This document shows, one piece after another, positions 54,310-64,000 of a DNA stretch of 64,000 nucleotides (position 1 is the stretch's first letter; each line of letters starts with the position of its first letter). Source of the stretch: Malurus cyaneus samueli (lineage: Eukaryota; Chordata; Aves; Passeriformes; Maluridae); the NCBI GenBank assembly GCA_009741485.1, contig CM019214.1, positions 26,510,327-26,574,326 of the forward strand, read 5' to 3'. A program made the position numbers and the translations under genes. Under the pieces are notes generated by a model that was given only the letters and a program-made list of their open reading frames with translations, had not been told where the DNA came from and did no database searches.

Positions 54310-54705
54310 TGGTTTACCCCACTGCCAGATGGCAAGTATGTACCATTCATGCCATACCCAGGCCCTACATTTTCCAATCCAGGCCCTACATTTTCCAATC
54401 CAAGCCCTACATTTTCCAATACATCCCAGTTAAACCCATGTCCTTTCCTGTCTTTTGATATATACATATGTAGTCACAGGTATGATTCCCTTAGTCTGTG
54501 GACCATGCCCAAAAAGTCCATTGAGTTCACTTAATTTAATTAATTGGCTATTCTCATCCAAAATCCAACCCCCTTGATGTATGCATTGCACTTCCCAATT
54601 GTCCCACATTGCCTACCAAGTGCACCAAGGTCCTTGAGCAAAAGCAATGTCTCTAACTGCTTTGCCTTTGCATGAGACAGGAATAACCCAGATGGTTTTC
54701 CCAGC
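54310..54705 (-). pseudogene. Decayed coding-like block, possible endogenous retrovirus remnant
   Basis: Read on the - strand from 54705 down to 54310, one frame of 132 codons is interrupted by only two stops, TAG at 54615-54613 and TAA at 54432-54430. It ends at TGA (54309-54307). The translation is rich in Trp and Cys and well mixed, unlike low-complexity or random AT-rich frames. It contains the in-frame 21-bp triplication at 54360-54422. The sequence reminds me of internal regions of avian endogenous retroviruses, perhaps near the envelope end, but I cannot confirm that without a search. The stops and a frame change upstream show that it is not functional. A decayed host gene is the alternative. 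Confidence 0.4.
54360..54422. repeat. Three tandem 21-bp units
   Basis: Units lie at 54360-54380, 54381-54401 and 54402-54422. The first two are identical and the third differs at two positions. The unit contains GGCCCTACATTTTCCAATCC. The 21-bp length is a multiple of three, so the repeat does not disturb the - strand frame it sits in. Local duplication of a once-coding sequence is the simplest reading. Confidence 0.95.

Positions 54706-54708
<3 letters not shown>

Positions 54709-54736
<28 letters not shown>
54709..54736. repeat. GT dinucleotide microsatellite, 14 units
   Basis: This is a perfect TG/GT run of 28 nt. It lies between the two open segments of the decayed - strand block, which are in different frames. 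Expansion of this repeat may be what broke the frame there. It is likely to vary in length between individuals. Confidence 0.95.
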
Positions 54737-54738
<2 letters not shown>

Positions 54739-54802
54739 CAAAGGAAATTTATTCCCTTCTGCAATATTTAGAATTTGTGACTGGGCAGGGCCAGACTGAT
54801 CA

Positions 54803-54943
54803 GCACATCCTCTGGTGGTGACTAACTGCTGCAGCTTCTACAGAATGCACATCCCATAATGCTCCAATTCTCTCTTGAATAACATTTTTAATCACATAGA
54901 AATCATTCACAACTGCTTCACGTAATGCAACATGGAGGCGAGC
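54803..54943 (-). pseudogene. Second open segment of the decayed - strand block
   Basis: This is a 47-codon open stretch on the - strand, bounded by TGA at each end (54946-54944 upstream and 54802-54800 downstream). It has an alternating hydrophobic/charged pattern suggesting a helix, for example ALREAVVNDFYVIKNVIQER. It lies upstream, in the - strand sense, of the segment ending at 54310 and in a different frame. I read the two as pieces of the same decayed coding region, possibly retroviral. I have no database support for that. Confidence 0.35.
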
Positions 54944-56174
54944 TCAGTAAAAAGGAAGATATTCCAAACAACCACAATGTTCTGTGTGGCATCACGTCCA
55001 TTATAAACAAGGGTGTGTCAAACCCTCTCCTTTAGGCAAATCTTGGGTCTTTGGTACTTGTTTGAACCTTCTCAGGTTGACTTCTACTATGCAGATGTAT
55101 TAACCCGACACTTGCCAGTCTATCTACTGAGAAGAAGAGTCTTCAGAAGCAAATTCTGAAAGGAATTTTCTAGAGTAAAAATTATCTCAATATGCCATGT
55201 CCATAAACACAAAATATTTAGAAGTGATTTATGTACAAATGTCAAAAATAATGGCATCAGTAGCATTTGATTTAGTAGGTCCGCCTTTGAAAAATTTAAA
55301 TTAGCCTCTGACAGACTTTACCAAACCTTATATAAAACAGAAGAAACAAGTCGTAGGAAATTGGTATATTGCACACTAAAGGCCTATAAGCCAAGGTAAT
55401 TTAGCATTGCCAAGATGACAATAATAATTCTAAAAGAAAAATCAACAGAATGAGAAAAACATTGGCCAATGAAGACAATTAGAATATATGAACTGTATTA
55501 ACTGAACATGAAAAGAAGAAAGTGCTGTAAAAATTAAGTATTTCATTATATACACATATTTTGTCCAGCTGTAGTTAGTAATTCTGGGCAATTTCTTTGG
55601 TGGCTGATTTAAAGGACCTCACCAAGGTGACAATGCTCACCTGACACCAACAATATTGTGGGACACAGTGTCAAAGAATGACCTCAATATTGGACAACTG
55701 GTGCATGCAAACAAAATTCCCAGTGTATTTCTTATCAAGACATTTTGAACTTTAGTAGTGTTGCTGCAGTCAGCATTAGAGAAGGGCCCAATGTGTTTTC
55801 AGGGTTACAACCCTCAGTGATGTATTTCCCCATTTCGCTTAATACAGTTTCCCCTCTGATTTTATATTGGTGTTCATTCACTGCTTAAAAAGGTTTGTCA
55901 GGGTGGGAAGAAGAAAGTGATGGAGGTTTGCAAGAAGACTGAGAGCATTCTGGTAACAAATCTGTGCAGTGGACACATCAGCAATGAGGCACCTTTGGTA
56001 TTGTGACCATGCCATGCAGCTTGAGGACACTAAAAGCCATTTAGCCCTTTCATCAGCAGTGTGGGGCACTATCTGTTGATATAGGACAGCTGAACATCTG
56101 CTAACCTAGTTCTAACAGCAGCCCAATTTCCTGAGCTGTCAGAGCCCAGGGGTGTCACCACTGACTTAACTATA

Positions 56175-56198
56175 CACGGGCTGTGGAGTCAGCCCGTG
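56175..56198. repeat. Perfect 9-bp inverted repeat
   Basis: CACGGGCTG (56175-56183) and CAGCCCGTG (56190-56198) flank a 6-nt loop. The stem is GC-rich in otherwise AT-rich DNA, so the hairpin would be fairly stable. No U tract follows that would suggest a terminator, and none is expected in a vertebrate. Function is unknown. Confidence 0.9.
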
Positions 56199-56760
56199 CA
56201 TCTTCCTCTGCCAACCCTATGAAGAGTAAAACTCTCAACCTCATCACACGAGGTTCACTGCATTCCTGTCACTCCAAACCAACTACATACCCCTTCTTCT
56301 GCCCTTTTCAGTGTGGGACAGCTCATCATGATGCTGTGCAGCCTTCTGCCCATCTCAGAGGCTGGGACTGCACCAGCTCCTGCCTGTGTCATCTGTGCTC
56401 TGTGCCTCCCATCACGACGCTGAGCCAGGCAGGCTGCCAGGATGACACGGACAAGGACTAAGTTCCATTACAGTCCCAACAAGGACTCAGTTCCATTACA
56501 GCTGGACTCTTATTTTTGCTGAGCAGCACAGACATCCCTTTAATATGTTATCTATCTGCCTCCGCTGCTAGCCAGATGTTGGGAGCAAACTGGAATGATT
56601 ATCCCATGGTCTGATCCATAGGACGCCAGTGTCACTAAAGCTGACACATGTCCATAGTAAGAAAAGAAAATGAATGGCCAAAAAATGATATAACAGATCT
56701 GAGACAATTTACATCAGAATTCTCCTTTGCTTTGATGACAAAACTTATATATATATTTTA

Positions 56761-56800
56761 GAAATGTATATATATATATGCATGTATATATAGACATTTC
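56761..56800. repeat. AT-rich palindrome able to form a cruciform
   Basis: GAAATGT (56761-56767) pairs with ACATTTC (56794-56800) around a mostly alternating TA core. This is a typical AT-microsatellite palindrome, which is prone to length change and to strand breakage in vivo. No coding or regulatory role is indicated. Confidence 0.85.
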
Positions 56801-57818
56801 AAAGATCTCCCAAGAAAATGGTGTCTGTGTAAATAAGCACTGAACTCTCAGTTTAAAAAAAAACAAAAACAAATCCTATAATCAGTAGGATGGCAAGTAA
56901 AAATTTTAATAGGTAGTCAAGCAACAAGAAAAAAGCAGAATATGAGTCAAAGTATAAATACAGTTAGGACGGAAACTTTGAAACTACTCAGTGTCTTGAA
57001 AAATACTAATGAACGGAAGGACACTGTAATAGACCTAGGAAGTTTTCATAATAAAATAAATTGAAAACTAGGAAAAGACTTCTTGTGGGAGTTTGATTAT
57101 TTTTTTTTTAATTAGTGTAAAAGTAGAAACAATTAGAGCCACTAAAGAATATCATGATAGAATGGAAAACATTTAATCTGAGACAAAAAAAAAAATGAAG
57201 ACTTGGCTTTTCTAAAAAATATTTTTTTCTCTCAGTCAGCTTTTGCTTCAGAGAGCAGCTGAGTCAGTGGCAACTGGCAGAAAGGGGTCAACACCTTGTC
57301 TGCCTTTACAAATTGGTAGAATGTAATCTGAGCTGACTCAGAATTTAGACATGACATAATCGAGCAAATTTTTGTTTTATTATTGATGGATTTGTGGAGG
57401 GTATTCATTATTTATTGTGGTAGATACTTGAGAAGGAGTCTTCAAAGAGAAGTACAAGTTCAAAGGTGGATTGAACAGTAAGTTTTCCGTTTTAGAAATT
57501 TTTTAAGGAAATATATAATCTTGGCCTTTGTTTTGTTTGATTTTAGGGGTTTTTTTTTAATGTTAGAAGCAGCAAATAATTTTTAAAGGAGAACAAAAAT
57601 CATTATTTCATCATAAAAATTCCAAATACAACCTCAGAAAACTAATAAATGCAAACCTTGGAAATAAGATATATGAAATCAAACCGGGAATAAGATACAT
57701 ATTTTTATAACATGAAAATAATTGATATTTTTACTACAATCATAAATAGGACAACAAATTTGTCTACCAAGTATGCTCAAATATGGGAAACTAAATTATG
57801 CTAGTACAGTTCTGAATG

Positions 57819-57860
57819 CAGTATTTGGTACAGCATTTTTGGTACACAGTATTTGGTACC
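57819..57860. repeat. Three tandem 14-bp units
   Basis: Units at 57819-57832, 57833-57846 and 57847-57860 share TTGGTAC near their right ends (the first is CAGTATTTGGTACA). The middle unit is the most diverged. This is a small local duplication with no known function. Confidence 0.85.
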
Positions 57861-58978
57861 CATTTGATACTGGGCAAATGAAACTGAAATTATGAAGCGG
57901 TACATGAGAAAGAATAGAGCTGAATTAGTCCACAGTATTATTCCAAAGGCTCCTTTCTTCTACCATGGCTTTTAATTTCTCTGTCTCAAATTATTTCCTA
58001 AGATTTCCCTATTGTTTCTGCTTATTTTGCTTCACTGTGGGTTTGCTCCTCTTCAGGGCCATCTGACCTCATTAAATACTGTCTCATACATCACTTTCAA
58101 GAAGAAGAAGGTGAATCATCTCTGATCTAGTTATTGTTAGCAATCTTTCAGAAAGCAAAGTCATCTATCCTTATTTTCAGAAATGGCATCACTACTATTC
58201 AACTATCTAAATCTCCCCTTCCCTTCCCACAAAGAAAACAAACATTGACAAGAATAAGAAAGAAGACATGAATTCAGTTCAAAATTGAAATTGAATTAAA
58301 GTAGGAAATACCAAATTATTTTTTTAAATGAGCACTTATTTACTAAGTACCTTATGAATAAAATGCTCGTTTGATGCATGCAAGAATTAATTAAGTGTAT
58401 GCTCTTTATCACACAATTAAGATTATACTGATCTAAGATTACAGGTCTAGGTGTCTTACAGACTCTTGTGCAGACCCTGTGCTCACCTGTCTCACCAGTC
58501 TTGATCCAATATACATTTTTTAGCTTAAGGAAAATAGGAAATCCTACCTTAGCAGGATAGCAGCTGCTATCATGGGTACAAATTGATTGGCTTAGGCCCT
58601 AAATAGACAAAATGATGAAATCTGACCCAGCAAAGCTCTGGGGTAGCATTTGTTTGCCAAAACTCGAATAAAGGTAGGACAAGACAGGCAGTGGTGTGAA
58701 GTGCTGGAGTGTTTACATGAGCATGGGATCGTCTAGACACTCCAAAGAAAGAGTAAAATCATCTCTAATTGCATCAAATTAGAACTGAAGTGAGTGGGTG
58801 GGAGGGGTAGACTGGGCTTAGCAGAAAAACAGAGGGGAGGTTTAGTGAGACTGAATTGCTTGGCTCCTCCTGGGTAACATCTTAGTGAAAGGCAAGGGAC
58901 TCAGCCTACTCAGCTGCAACTAAATAAGACACTTCTTGTGGGCTTGGATGAAAACTGTAAACTTCTTTTTCCTTGTAG

Positions 58979-59203
58979 TAAAACCATTCCATATACAATT
59001 ACCAGGTTATTGGAGAGTCATCATGCCCAGATGGCTTTTAAAACAGGTGTGATTACACGCGCTGTAATCTGTGGGAATAAGGTCATACAAGACGACAGAC
59101 AAGTCTACCGTCTGCCTCCAGCAGCACACAGGACTGTGATGCCCCAGGGAGTGGAAACAAACCATACTAGTGGAGATACAGCAGCCAAAAACAAAAAATA
59201 AAA
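58979..59203 (+). CDS. Candidate terminal exon of an unrecognised gene
   Basis: A strong acceptor (CTTCTTTTTCCTTGTAG, ending at 58978) opens a segment with 73 uninterrupted codons. It ends at TAA (59199-59201). The translation is basic, hydrophilic and well mixed, for example ITRLLESHHAQMAFKTGVIT and later VYRLPPAAHRTVMPQGVE. It has no membrane segment or domain I recognise. The exon begins at the third base of a codon, matching the end phase of the candidate exon at 47307-47418. Two ends are possible. AATAAA at 59197-59202 overlaps the stop and is followed by a GT/T-rich stretch at about 59213-59230, as at a poly(A) site. Alternatively the consensus-like donor AAA|GTAAGA at 59204 would splice on to a 3' untranslated exon. 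I do not know the gene; chance is the main alternative. Confidence 0.45.
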
Positions 59204-59232
59204 GTAAGAAAAAGGTGTTTTATTTTTGCCAT
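59197..59232 (+). promoter_or_regulatory. Possible poly(A) signal overlapping a stop codon
   Basis: AATAAA at 59197-59202 is followed about 10-28 nt later by GGTGTTTTATTTTTG, a downstream GT/T-rich element of the usual kind. If used, it would give the candidate gene a 3' untranslated region of only about 10-30 nt. The hexamer is common in AT-rich DNA, so it counts only together with the exon. Confidence 0.3.
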
Positions 59233-61680
59233 AAGTTTCGTTTTTCTTTTTTTAAAAAAGGATAAAAGCTATACTGGCAAAAGGAGCTTTCCTGGTAGAA
59301 CTCCTAGGCCTCCTTCCAGCATAGCTCCATCAGCAAAATATATCACTTAACTAACAGACTGAAGTGAGCCAGTAAAATTTCTAAGTCTAGACCAGCACTT
59401 GGCATTCTGTTCCAAATCCAATCTGGTGAGATGCTATGTGTTCATATTAAAATCCTAATTGGCCATGAATAAGTCATAATAATTATAAACATAATGTATC
59501 TAGACAGCATAAAACCCAGGCTTATTGTTTTGCATTTCGATATTATCTCATTCCAGCCAAGAAAAATGTCTGTGATATATCTTCTTTGTGAAAGCTACTT
59601 GTAAATTAGTTTCAAAAAATGAGCTGCAAGATGAAAGCTACTGGAATATCCCCAAAGCCAAAAATCAGAACCTGGTCAGCCTTTCTTGACCTACCACTCA
59701 AGAAATGATAAAATTATTATAAACCGCAAGTGGAAAATGTGAATAGTGGGATGGACAGAAAGCAGATAATAGTTCGTTGTTTCATCACACATCTCTGCAG
59801 AGCAGGGATTTCTGCCAGCAGCTGAGAGGTTTGCCCTTTAAGCATGTTTAACCTCATAGAGTGAAAATCTTTCCATAGTGTTTGAGCTTTAGAGATTTAA
59901 AATTACTGTGCTCCTCCAGATGTGACCTTCTCTTCCCCACACCCAACAAAGGCAGCTGGTGAAAAGACCGGATCACTCTTCCCTACTAGAAATTCCACAG
60001 AAAAAGTCTAGGGAAAAGGGAAATGCCATGAATTTATTTTAATCAAAGATTCTACAATTTTTATTTTTCCTGTTGAATGACAGGGATAAAGAATGGAGCC
60101 AAAAAGAAAAACAAAACAGATAACATTAAACAGGAGAAAAGGAATGAAGCATTTTAGCTTTTTTTTTTTTCTTTTCCCTAAATCATTTAAAAANAAAAAA
60201 AATATTAAGAGACTATCTTTTAAAAATGAGAAATTGTTAATGGGTTTTTAACCCAGAATTTTAACAAGGTTATTTAAATCTGTCTTAGAGAAGGAAGGCA
60301 ACAAACTTATATTTTAGAAATTCCATATGCCAAAGAAAATTAGGAAAAAAATTTCAAACAGGAAAATATTTATCAAACAAAATATGATATTAAGTGAAGA
60401 AATTTGATCTGTTACTCTAACCCACTTGCAGAAGGGTCTAGACAAGGATTTGGAAGGAAAGTAACCCATTCTGACATGCTTGTTAGAGGAAAATATTAAG
60501 AGAAAATACTTCAACTATTTTTTCATATTTTTCTCAAAAGATCTCATTGTTTTTCATGAAAGTAATTGCAATTTTCTCTGTAAATAATTTTAAAAACATA
60601 TGTCTTTGTCTCACAACCATCTCAGAATTAACTTTTTCTTTCTAGGCTTAATCTGGCAAATATTGTGCACATTTTCTAAATTCAGTATGCTCAGCTGATA
60701 AATGCAAGTGTCGTATTTACACACTCATGATATACCAGAAAAAAAAGCCCCAAATTCACTCCATTAAAAGATGATTTGGAGCAGAATTCGAACTGCAGTT
60801 TAGATGTTAAAACCAGAAAAAGAGAAACTTTGGAGTCCGCTTTAATGTCTGTATATGAAAAATACTTATACTGTGGAGACATTCAGATTTCTTGAGAAAG
60901 ACAATACAATCAATAGCTTTAAACTGGAGCCAGTCAAATAGTGCTCGAATTTGGGATTTGTGATAGCAGTTAGCCAGGAGTTGAAGTTCCACAACATTTC
61001 CTTTTCTGCTTTTGAGCAATCTTAGTGACTTAAATATCAGATTATTTCTTATAAACATCATGAAGAATTTTTCCTTCCAATTTGATAATGCCCTTCTTAA
61101 AATAGTTTTAGGGATTATTTTTCTTTACTGGCTTGTTCTCTCTTGTGAAATATTTAAGATTAGTCAAAAGTTACAGTTTTAACCAGATGAAAATAACCAT
61201 TAAATAACAATAGCTACAAAGCAAAATGTGCCAAGTAAATAAGCAGAAATCCTCAGGTCTTGATTCTTTTAGTTCTTTGTTTTGTTATTCTGAAATAGCT
61301 GCATTTCAAAACATGAAATCTAATTCACAGAAAGTCCATAACATAAGTAGTACACACACCTGAGAAAAAACAGCAATATTTACAACTGAATAGAAATGAT
61401 TGAATAGAAGCAAGGCAGCTTCTGTTTTGTGAAGTATTTCTATACTTTGTCTTTAAAAAGAACATAGAACTTATTCACAAAAGGAAAGTATCCATCTAGT
61501 TCAGATATGGCCCTTAAATCATAAACCAGAACAACTGCATTCATTTTGTCTTTGTTTCTGTACGTGTGTGTGCCTGTGGACATGCATGATATATCATGTA
61601 AGTGTAGGTAGCTCTAGAAAGATACACACCATTCTCTCCTGTGAGACGTTTGTGTTCTTTCCTAAAACACAGGATGCTGT
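59204..61680. other. Non-coding sequence, nothing recognised
   Basis: This is AT-rich unique sequence. An ambiguous base (n) sits at 60194 in the middle of an A run, next to a T11 stretch at about 60159-60169. No gene, RNA or transposon is supported. Confidence 0.65.
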
Positions 61681-61684
61681 AGGA

Positions 61685-62095
61685 TTGTTTTGGGTAACCC
61701 AAAAGGAGGTGGTGCCATCTCCCTTTCATCTCCCTACGTGAGGCATCGTATTGCAAAGGGGAAGGGGTTAATCTGCCATTCTGGGTTTCTCTCTGTTCTC
61801 AGGGAGCTGGTGAGATTCAGCAATTATACCTTATCTGTTGCTGTTTTCCTTGTTAGTAAATTGGGGGTTTTTTTCCACTTATTTCTGCTTGTACTGGTTT
61901 TCTCCTTATTGGTGGAAAGGGATTGGTTGAAACTAAGGGGCGGAACTCATTTTAACCTCTTAAATTGTCTTAAACCAAGTCAAGGATACAACTTCATGTC
62001 AGACTGGCTTGGCACTCCTAAGATAAAAACCCTCCTTTTTCTTCCAGAAAGATACAAATATCATTGAAGAAGGGTCATTTTTCCTTCCCACAGAT
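61685..62095 (+). mobile_element. Possible solo LTR or promoter-like block
   Basis: This segment of about 400 bp has a promoter-like order of motifs on the + strand: two inverted CCAAT boxes (ATTGG at 61908-61912 and 61922-61926), a GC box (GGGGCGG at 61937-61943) and a TATA-like GATAAAAAC (62022-62030) about 80 bp later. It begins near TGTTTTGGGT (61685) and ends near CCCACA (62092), so TG...CA ends are possible. No convincing target-site duplication is visible. A retroviral-type LTR in this repeat-rich end of the window fits. A host promoter or a chance cluster are alternatives. Confidence 0.35.
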
Positions 62096-62410
62096 GAGAA
62101 CTCATCATTTTAAAATGCATGGTTAAATTCCACATCTCATCCATACAGAAATCTTCTGCCTGAAGCATTGCCTATGTAATAGAGGAGCTAAAATGAGCAG
62201 TAATGCAACATACAGATCAAAGCATATAGTAACACAGGAGTTAGTAATTTAAATTCATTTTGTAGGTAGTGCTAGGATTAATGGCGGTGAATGATGCAGA
62301 TACAGGTTCACTAGAATCTAGACTGAGACAATAGTGAAATTTGCTAGAAGATCCACCAAAGAGAAATCAAATTGCAGCCATAAGGCCCTGCTGGATGTTA
62401 AGCTGATACT

Positions 62411-62503
62411 TTGGTGTAGGCATAGTGTGGCTGTGAAAATTTCACACCAAATTCTGTAGTATTTCATGTGCCAAAAGTTAGGCCCGAGAGCTGACGTTAG
62501 CGT
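62411..62503 (+). repeat. Dispersed repeat, copy A
   Basis: This 93-nt segment aligns with 63448-63540 in the same orientation at roughly two-thirds identity by eye. Shared blocks include a TGTRGGCATAG phrase, TTTCACACCA, TTCTGTA and GAGAGCTGAC/AAGAGCTGAC. The family is not identified; an LTR-type or other avian interspersed repeat is likely. The flanks do not clearly align further, so this copy appears to be a fragment. Confidence 0.6.
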
Positions 62504-63447
62504 CCAACAATCTTATGGTAACTGCTCTTAATTTTTAGAAGAAGAAAGAGCATAGATTTGTCAACAACTGATATTGCATTTTCCACAAGAAAAACCAAAT
62601 GAAGATCTAAGCCCGCTGAATTGATTGTCTGGAGGTGCACGTTGAATGCACTCCTTTAATGACTTTAGAAAAATTGAGGGAGCAAATCCAGCAATTATCT
62701 GTATTCACAACACTGTTCTAGTTTGTCCACCATTCATTTGGCATTACCTCTATGCTTCCTTCTTTTCAATCTTCCCAGTGAGTGTCAGACTAGCAAGAAG
62801 CACACTCTTGCAGAGCATTTGCATAATGTAACATGAACTCTTGCTTTTTTCAGTTCCAGTGATGCAAGGCAAGGTGCTCGGTCGATCCCTTGCCCGTTCC
62901 TGTCCTCCATCGAACAAACTCTGAATTGTGTGTTGCAAGATACCAAAAAAATATGTACACAGTACTTCTACTTTGTAAAGCAAAACAAACAGCAAAGTGT
63001 GGGTTTCTTTTTCCCCATAGGGAGAAGTGGTTGAAAAGAGATATCTTTTAGAAAAACAGTTCTTAAATTTAAGTAATTCAAAGACCACTGTCTTTAGCCC
63101 AGCACTCTTTCCACTGACATTTTCCACAAAACATAAATTCCTTGATTGATATGTGATGGAAAACCTCATAACTTGCTAAGACTCAAGCACTTTCACATGT
63201 TGACGGACAGGTAATAAGTATAACCCTGACAAGCAGCAGGAGTGATGGCTGTCAGCAGGAAAGTTAAGAACCAGGAAAGCTGAAGCTTAAGGGGAGGTAT
63301 GTCAGGAAAAAAAAAAAAAAAAAAAAAAGCAAAGTAAGTCTTGTGACAGGTATCAGCAAAAGCAGGAGAAAATGGGTCTCAGAAGAAACTGAAGTAAAAC
63401 AAACTTCCCTGTGGAAATCTCATGATAGTGTGGTTATTTTTATAGTA
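62504..63447. other. Sequence between the two repeat copies
   Basis: No gene is supported. It includes an A22 run at 63307-63328. A - strand frame of 139 codons (62750-63169) crosses a small CpG-bearing patch near 62880 (CTCGGTCGATCCCTTGCCCG). It may be part of an unidentified interspersed repeat and is not called as a gene. Confidence 0.5.
63307..63328 (+). repeat. Homopolymer A22
   Basis: This is an uninterrupted run of 22 A between the two copies of the 93-nt repeat. It may be the tail of a retroposed sequence or a simple expansion. Confidence 0.9.
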
Positions 63448-63540
63448 TGCTGTGGGCATAGTTTTGATGAGAAATTTTCACACCAGCTTCTGTAACGTTT
63501 CCCATGTTGAAAGTGAGCACAAGAGCTGACCATGAGTAAT
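63448..63540 (+). repeat. Dispersed repeat, copy B
   Basis: This is the counterpart of 62411-62503, offset by 1,037 bp in the same orientation. The unbroken, similarly styled sequence that follows (63541 to the window edge) may belong to the same interspersed element, since copy B appears less decayed and continues without an obvious boundary. The family is not identified. Confidence 0.6.
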
Positions 63541-64000
63541 GTTTGTTACGTGATGCAGACCTGGCCAGCACTGTAACACCAACCCTTATGAGACCTTCCA
63601 AGACACAGACACTTGGGACTGAAGAACAAGAGGAAATGGTGCTGATAGAAGAGAATTCATGATGAAGTGGACTGCAGTTCACTGTATAGTTTGATTATGA
63701 TTGAAGTCTTGAGACAGGATGAAGTCTGAAGGACCCTTTAAAGAAAATAAGCAGAAAAAAATATGGAAAATGGCAAAGGTAAAATACCTGCTGTAAATAA
63801 CTTCTAAGGAGTCAGAAATGCAAAAGCTGAAGCAGTAATAGAGAACAAACCACCCGGCCTGACTTGCTAGATAATTGAATGGATTACTCAGCGTAAAGGA
63901 TAAAAAGACATTTTAAATCTTGAAGAGACCAGAAAGAGACACTTGGCTGAAGCAGATGTCAGTAGAAAAAAATGACACACTGGTAAACATCAACAGAAAG
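63541..64000. other. Probable continuation of an unidentified repeat to the window edge
   Basis: No coding region is supported; an 80-codon - strand frame (63440-63682) is chance-like. The style of the sequence and its direct continuation from repeat copy B suggest that it is the rest of an interspersed element. The family and the right end cannot be determined within this window. Confidence 0.35.

Larger units (their letters stand above)
54944..58978. other. Non-coding sequence with small palindromes, possible intron
   Basis: It contains a perfect 9-bp inverted repeat (56175-56198), an AT-rich cruciform-like palindrome (56761-56800), a small duplication around 56453-56506 (AGTTCCATTACAG appears twice) and three 14-bp tandem units (57819-57860). 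The 92-codon + strand frame 56183-56461 is Cys/Ser-rich but has no recognisable domain. A 63-codon - strand frame at 55878-56069 is well mixed but unsupported. No gene is called. Confidence 0.55.

Noticed and set aside
56183..56461. 92-codon Cys/Ser-rich + strand frame
   Set aside because: Secreted-protein-like composition in part, but no signal peptide, no splice structure and no recognisable family.

Overview
This window looks like non-coding DNA from a bird nuclear genome: a long intron, a gene desert, or both. The best pointer to the organism is the CR1-type LINE fragments. One is a short, well-preserved 3' end (26184-26376), one is a longer and older piece (32796-33445), and a still older L3/CR1-like fragment lies at about 18595-18965. 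I saw no Alu, B1, L1 or other mammalian repeats. The sequence is AT-rich, the intergenic stretches contain many stops in all frames, and there is no bacterial gene organisation. A crocodilian or turtle is possible but less likely.

Layout. 1-14 kb: unique AT-rich sequence with small repeats only. 14.0-15.25 kb: a small CpG-containing GC-rich patch, a run of 36 A, a 723-nt almost pure pyrimidine tract, and a hairpin. 15.3-30 kb: unique sequence with an old L3-like LINE, a compact hairpin at 22.8 kb and a young-looking CR1 tail. 30.2 kb: a 212-nt purine tract of GGAA units carrying four regularly spaced GGCGCGG variants. 30.4-47 kb: unique sequence with the long CR1 fragment. 47.3 kb and 59.0 kb: two candidate protein-coding exons on the + strand. 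They have good splice signals and compatible phase, and could be the end of one unrecognised gene. 54.3-54.95 kb: a decayed coding-like block on the - strand, possibly an endogenous retrovirus remnant, with an in-frame 21-bp triplication and a GT microsatellite. 61.7-64 kb: repeat-rich sequence with an LTR-like promoter arrangement and two diverged copies of a 93-bp repeat 1,037 bp apart.

No complete gene, tRNA, rRNA or CRISPR array is supported. Nearly all open reading frames are of the length expected by chance or are translations of simple repeats. If the two candidate exons are real, most of the window from 47.4 to 59.0 kb is an intron of that gene and the sequence upstream may be too. 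The LINE fragments and the decayed block are all antisense to those exons. No new biological system is evident. The observations most worth checking are the exon pair, the decayed - strand block and the two large purine/pyrimidine tracts.
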